Part shown: piece by piece, positions 5,617 to 8,442 of the stretch | Numbering within the stretch: position 1 is the first letter of the stretch | Layout: each line of letters begins with the position of its first letter | Assembly (NCBI GenBank): GCA_031255815.1 | Contig: JAIRRU010000090.1 | Coordinates: 1-8,442, forward strand | DNA length: 8,442 bases | Direction of reading: 5' to 3' | From: Treponema sp. | GTDB taxonomy: Bacteria > Spirochaetota > Spirochaetia > Treponematales > Breznakiellaceae | Made by a program: the position numbers and the translations under genes | Notes under the pieces: generated by a model | Database searches by the model: none | Seen by the model: only the letters and a program-made list of their open reading frames with translations | What the model was told of the DNA's origin: nothing

Positions 5617-5630
5617 TCTTCTCGTTCCTC

Positions 5631-6800
5631 CTAAAAAGAAAGCGTCAGACCCGCCGAAATCAGCCACCGGAGCGGCGCGTCCGAGGGCAGGGCGTTCCCC
5701 ATGCCGGGGAAGAAGGCCCCGGCTCCGGCCCTCAGCGTTACATCCATCACCGGCGCCCAGTTTAGCGATCCGAAGAGTTCCCCGCCCAGAGCCTTGTCGC
5801 CCGTACCGCTGTCCAGGAAAAAATAGCGTCCGTCCAGAACCAGGGAAAGGCTTTCATAGGGCCGAAGCGTATAGGCCGCGCGAATGAGCATCAATCCTGA
5901 AAGGCCGGAATTCCATACATTCCCCTGGCTCACCGAGCTTACCGGAAGGAAGGGGCCCGGGTCTTCGCCGGAACCCCAGCGGAAGCCCAGGGATACCGTG
6001 TCCCGCCAGGCTGTGGGGAGATACCAGTCGGCGTTGAGGAGCAGGGCGAGACCGGTTTCCGTGTCGGTTCCGGCCTGTTCCGCAAGGCTCAGAACGCCCC
6101 CGGCGTTTATGTTGAAAAGCGGCAGCGGCGAAAAGAGGAAGCGCAGGGAAAGGTACTGGCTGTGGAGCCGATCGTCCTCGCCGTTGAGGTCAAACTGCGC
6201 CAGGCCGTTCAGGTACAGACCGTGGGGACTGCCCGCCAGTGCCGGAGCCTCCCACGAAAGCGAAGCCAGCATGCGGCGGGAGGCGAAGTAGGTGGCGGCG
6301 GCGTCTTCCCAGTCGAGGGGCTTTTGGTAATCGGCAATGTCCGAAGCGTTCAGGTAAATGTCCGCCGTGTCTTTGTAGAGGAAACCTGTATAGTAGGCTC
6401 CGGCGGAAAGGCGGCTCCCCTCCAGCGCATAGGAAACCGAAAACCCGTCAAAGAGGCCGGCGGCAACAATACTGTTGGGGTCGCTGAAGCGGACCCGTCC
6501 CAGTTCCAGGCCCAGGCGCGGCAGAGGCCGCCAGGCGAGCATGAATCGGTACAGTTCCGGCAGGGCTTTCCATTCCTCGTATTCGTAGCGCAGGGAGAGG
6601 CCCGCCGAAAGGTAAAGGTCAAAGTTTTCCTGCGGGGAAGCGGAAAACCAGGGCCCCAGGGTAAAAGCATAGCTGTTGTCGGTTTCCGTTTCCGCCCCCT
6701 TCCATTCGGGGTCTATCTGAAGGGCCGCGCCAAAATCGGCGCCAAAGACGATGCCGGAACAGAAAAGTAAAAGTACGGGAAGCGTCGGTAGCCGTTTCAT
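5631..6800 (-). CDS. Putative outer-membrane beta-barrel protein
   Basis: A 389-aa protein with a signal peptide (KRLPTLPVLLLFCSGIVFGA). The mature part has many alternating hydrophobic/aromatic strands, such as FDLYLSAGLSLRYEYEEW, SRLSAGAYYTGFLY, GLYLNGLAQFDLNG, YLSLRFLFSPLPLFNINAGG and SLSLVLDGRYFFLDSG. It ends in LRWLISAGLTLSF, a C-terminal strand with terminal Phe as in BAM-inserted barrels. There is no similarity to a named porin or transporter that I can state. ATG at 6800 overlaps the TGA of the upstream gene by one base (TGATG), implying coupled translation; a GTG one codon earlier is possible. With the exported protein before it and the FecR protein after it, it forms an envelope operon. 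Barrel topology is inferred. Confidence 0.82.
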   Translation of the reverse strand: MKRLPTLPVLLLFCSGIVFGADFGAALQIDPEWKGAETETDNSYAFTLGPWFSASPQENFDLYLSAGLSLRYEYEEWKALPELYRFMLAWRPLPRLGLELGRVRFSDPNSIVAAGLFDGFSVSYALEGSRLSAGAYYTGFLYKDTADIYLNASDIADYQKPLDWEDAAATYFASRRMLASLSWEAPALAGSPHGLYLNGLAQFDLNGEDDRLHSQYLSLRFLFSPLPLFNINAGGVLSLAEQAGTDTETGLALLLNADWYLPTAWRDTVSLGFRWGSGEDPGPFLPVSSVSQGNVWNSGLSGLMLIRAAYTLRPYESLSLVLDGRYFFLDSGTGDKALGGELFGSLNWAPVMDVTLRAGAGAFFPGMGNALPSDAPLRWLISAGLTLSF

Positions 6801-7279
6801 CACAGATACCCCCGCTTATCGGAGCGCCCGGGGTTATGCCGATCCAGCACCCTGCTCAGGATACGCAGCAAGCGCTCCCCGGAAACGCTCAGCGCCGGGT
6901 CGTTCCGCCCCTGAATAAGCCTGCGGTGGACGAGTTCCCGGTAGGCGTAACGGGGGCCGGGAAAGAGGGTGTAGAACAAGCCGCCTTTCAGGCCGAAGGC
7001 CCCCATAATGAGGAAGGCCAGATCCCCCAGCCGGACGGCCCCGCCCGGCTCCGCGGCCTTGGGCAGCAAAGCCCGGGCCCGGGCCTCCGCAAAGGCCGTT
7101 TCCGGGGAAACATCCTCCCCGGCCAGCCCCGCCGCGGGAAGAACCATCATCGCCGCCTCGGCGTAACTTACCCCGGCGCTGTCCAGCAGCGCGTCCAGCC
7201 GTTCCGCGGTCTGGGCCGGCAGGAAGGCCGGGATGATAAAAAAGAAACACAGGGCGGTACGGAAAAACTTTGTTTTCAT
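6800..7279 (-). CDS. Exported protein of unknown function, first gene of the envelope operon
   Basis: A 159-aa protein with a clear signal peptide (MKTKFFRTALCFFFIIPAFLPAQ, 1-23) and probable cleavage before Q23 or T24. The mature part is helical: LDALLDSAGVSYAEAAMMVLPAAG (28-51), then an Ala-rich segment, then LGDLAFLIMGAFGLKGGLFYTLFPGPRYAYREL (84-116) and a basic C-terminus. The pattern of a helix, a hydrophobic GGLFYTLFP segment and a SVSGERLLRILSRVLD helix looks like a specific periplasmic or SLH-like repeat, but I do not recognise a named family. ATG 7279 is chosen because AAGGA lies 9 nt upstream and the signal peptide starts there; the extension to 7330 would cover the spacer palindrome and hairpin. 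It overlaps the beta-barrel gene by one base, so a shared role, perhaps as a periplasmic partner of the barrel, is likely. Confidence 0.8.
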   Translation of the reverse strand: MKTKFFRTALCFFFIIPAFLPAQTAERLDALLDSAGVSYAEAAMMVLPAAGLAGEDVSPETAFAEARARALLPKAAEPGGAVRLGDLAFLIMGAFGLKGGLFYTLFPGPRYAYRELVHRRLIQGRNDPALSVSGERLLRILSRVLDRHNPGRSDKRGYL

Positions 7280-7300
7280 ATCGTTTGTTCCTTTGCGGCC

Positions 7301-7314
7301 TTTACCGCGGTAAA
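7301..7314. promoter_or_regulatory. Perfect 14-bp palindrome TTTACCGCGGTAAA, candidate operator
   Basis: It lies 21 bp upstream of the ATG at 7279, in front of the four-gene envelope operon. A perfect 14-bp dyad at a gene front suggests a repressor site or an RNA element. TATTTT on the minus strand overlaps its upstream side and could be a -10, but no matching -35 is clear. Confidence 0.4.
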
Positions 7315-7321
7315 AATAGCG

Positions 7322-7361
7322 CGGGGACACTTAGTGCCCCCATGGTGTCAGACACGTTTTT
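7322..7361. repeat. Double hairpin between the lipoprotein and the envelope operon
   Basis: On the minus strand, just after the lipoprotein stop, comes GTGTC-T-GACAC (7345-7355), then GGGGGCAC-TAA-GTGTCCCC (7323-7341) with a bulge. ATTTTT follows about 5 nt later. The second hairpin could terminate the lipoprotein transcript and separate it from the operon. The GTGTCTGACAC and GGGGACAC words also resemble REP-type repeats, like the block at 3501-3567. Confidence 0.55.
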
Positions 7362-7363
7362 CG

Positions 7364-8020
7364 TTACTGCTTAGCAACTTGAATTTGACAAGTGGCGCCA
7401 TTTCGGATATAGCTGGCCTGTATAAAACCTGTCTTGGTATATGTATAGGCAGTAATGCCTCCATAGGAACTATCTCCGGAGCGGGTCCAGCCGTTGCCGG
7501 TGAGCCATGTATTGATGGGAGCATCATTTACCGAAGAGCCGGTGAAATTTATCGTTAATGAACGTCCACCTACAGTTGCTACCGAATAATTAATATTTGC
7601 GGCCCCAGCAGGAGCGGTCATTCCACTGAGCCCCCATTCTGCTAATACAGAACTGCCCGGCCAGCCGGTATTTCCGTCGTCATTTCCGTCCCCATTGTTG
7701 CCGTTCCCATTTCCGTTTCCATTCCCACCTTGATATTCGTCGATAAACGAATAGTATTGTTCCCATTGGGATGCGGACCAGGTATTGGGATTGGGCGGCA
7801 GGCTCCAGCCTTTTAGGTCATTCATACTCGCGACAAAATCCGCAAACCCTTCCGGATCAGCGGCATAGTCTTCCAAAGCCGCGGCTTTTGCCGCGTCCTT
7901 TTCCGCTTGGCTTAAACCGCCGCCGCCGCCGTTTGTGCCGGTATCACAGCCAATTAAAGCAAAGGCCAGCATGACGCCCAGAAACAGGGCCATCGTCACA
8001 GATACATGTTTCCTAACCAT
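7364..8020 (-). CDS. Putative lipoprotein with Gly/Asn spacer and WP-module
   Basis: A 218-aa exported lipoprotein. A hydrophobic signal (about 8-24) leads to the lipobox ALIGC with Cys25, followed by DTGTN and a Gly run. A helical segment (36-95, LSQAEKDAAKAAALEDYA, then an acidic/aromatic part with WSASQWEQYY) precedes a low-complexity Gly/Asn/Asp linker (98-119). Residues 120-218 form a module opening with WPGSSVLAEWGLSGMTAPAG, related to the two C-terminal modules of the 451-aa lipoprotein. ATG 8020 is supported by AAAGGAG 6 nt upstream. It follows the zinc-ribbon gene by 47 bp and is separated from the envelope operon by the hairpins at 7322-7361. The linker coding DNA is repetitive and could vary in length. 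No catalytic motif is seen. Confidence 0.85.
   Translation of the reverse strand: MVRKHVSVTMALFLGVMLAFALIGCDTGTNGGGGGLSQAEKDAAKAAALEDYAADPEGFADFVASMNDLKGWSLPPNPNTWSASQWEQYYSFIDEYQGGNGNGNGNGNNGDGNDDGNTGWPGSSVLAEWGLSGMTAPAGAANINYSVATVGGRSLTINFTGSSVNDAPINTWLTGNGWTRSGDSSYGGITAYTYTKTGFIQASYIRNGATCQIQVAKQ
7664..7729 (-). repeat. Imperfect hexanucleotide repeat encoding the Gly/Asn linker
   Basis: On the coding strand the unit is GGNAAY (for example GGAAAC, GGAAAT, GGGAAC), repeated with substitutions, giving the GN repeat of the lipoprotein. It is in frame, so gain or loss of units would change linker length without a frameshift. Confidence 0.7.
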
Positions 8021-8067
8021 ACAAAACTCCTTTGAGCGGCGCTTCCTGCCTCCGCTCCCGGTAAAAA

Positions 8068-8415
8068 CTATGAAAAAGCCGGGCCTTTTTCTTCCGGAAA
8101 TTCGGAGGAAAAAGGCGGCGTTTTTCCAATTTCATTCGTGCCCCTTGTCCCCTGCTCCTTGCCCGCGCAAAGCTTGCATAAGCCGGCGCCCTCCGGCCCC
8201 TGGCCGGGACGGAAACAGGCGTCACAGACCCAGCGCCCACAGGCGGGGCAGCGGTTGAACCGGAGCCGCAGGCTGTTCACCATCCATTCTCCGGCCCAGG
8301 GCAGGAGGAGCCTTAGCTGTTCCGTCTTTCCGCAGCAGGCGCAGCAGGCGGAAAGCGTTGTGCCCTCCCGCCTGGTCTGGCGGCGGAAAACCTGATCATA
8401 GGGGCTTGTTTCCAT
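8068..8415 (-). CDS. Small zinc-binding protein with four CxxC motifs, unknown role
   Basis: A 115-aa protein. Cysteine pairs lie at 25/28 (in ACCACC), 56/59 (CPAC), 64/67 (CDAC) and 80/83 (CKLC). Eight or more cysteines suffice for two zinc sites, most likely a cross-braced zinc-ribbon or treble-clef arrangement (CPACGRWVCDACF is typical). The rest is basic at the N-terminus and low-complexity at the end. There is no signal peptide, so it is cytoplasmic. ATG at 8413-8415 has AGGA 8-10 nt upstream; it is the first full gene on the strand at the window's right edge, and the region before it cannot be seen. It precedes the lipoprotein gene by 47 bp but has no evident functional link. An ORF at 8013-8240 on the same strand is a shadow of this gene. 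Its last codons overlap a hairpin (8084-8115). Confidence 0.75.
   Translation of the reverse strand: METSPYDQVFRRQTRREGTTLSACCACCGKTEQLRLLLPWAGEWMVNSLRLRFNRCPACGRWVCDACFRPGQGPEGAGLCKLCAGKEQGTRGTNEIGKTPPFSSEFPEEKGPAFS
8084..8115. repeat. Inverted repeat at the 3' end of the zinc-binding protein gene
   Basis: CCTTTTTCTTCCG (8084-8096) pairs with CGGAGGAAAAAGG (8103-8115) over 13 positions with one wobble pair and loop GAAATT. On the minus strand it is followed by a second small dyad (GAAAAAG/CTTTTTC, 8072-8091) and a T-rich stretch around the stop codon, so it may weaken or end the transcript before the lipoprotein gene. It lies inside coding sequence. Confidence 0.5.
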
Positions 8416-8442
8416 TGCCTTTTTCCTGAATTATCCCCCTCC

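Noticed and set aside
5617..5667. Longer start for the FecR protein
   Set aside because: It overlaps the end of the beta-barrel gene and lacks a ribosome site, while ATG 5616 has AGGAGG and begins a proper signal peptide.
5075..5887. 270-aa plus-strand frame across the FecR and beta-barrel genes
   Set aside because: It is antisense to two supported exported proteins, is Pro/Arg/Ser-rich and has no recognisable motif.
6162..6770. Plus-strand 202-aa frame in the beta-barrel gene
   Set aside because: It is antisense to the beta-barrel gene, with no ribosome site or domain.

Overview
The window looks like chromosomal DNA of a GC-rich host-associated spirochaete, most likely a Treponema of the termite-gut type. 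The reasons are a lipoprotein with a GCDTG-style lipidation site and a Gly/Asn spacer, a run of exported and outer-membrane proteins with a FecR-domain partner, an orphan DUF1902 gene, and many intergenic hairpins. This assignment comes from recognising features, not from a database search.

Layout. Positions 1-880 hold a hairpin repeat and comF (minus), a ComF-type double zinc-finger phosphoribosyltransferase-fold protein. A divergent intergenic region (881-1094) leads to a small nitroreductase (plus, 1095-1619). About 480 bp of gene-free, hairpin-rich DNA follows, ending in a clear promoter and a CAT-anticodon tRNA (2105-2178) with its own terminator. The last 18 nt of the tRNA are repeated exactly 178 bp downstream. 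That copy abuts a frameshifted, truncated minus-strand gene (about 2357-2906). An orphan DUF1902 gene (2980-3219), a start-less coding fragment and a block of palindromic repeats (3416-3567) complete the left half.

The right half (3562-8415) is entirely minus strand. In transcription order it holds a four-CxxC zinc-binding protein, a 218-aa lipoprotein, a 159-aa exported protein, a 389-aa outer-membrane beta-barrel candidate, a 229-aa exported FecR-domain protein and a 451-aa lipoprotein. The last four are tightly packed (1-nt overlap, then 14-nt and 9-nt gaps) and look like one operon for an envelope assembly. The two lipoproteins share a C-terminal module of about 100 residues (WP start, then G[LM]xxPxG), present twice in the larger and once in the smaller.

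The most interesting points are this lipoprotein module and its envelope operon, the duplicated tRNA 3' end (a possible scar of an integrated element), several families of intergenic palindromes (some resembling REP elements of RAYT transposases), a perfect 14-bp palindrome before the operon, and a terminator-like hairpin between the divergent comF and nitroreductase genes. I found no CRISPR array, no intact transposase or integrase gene and no rRNA.
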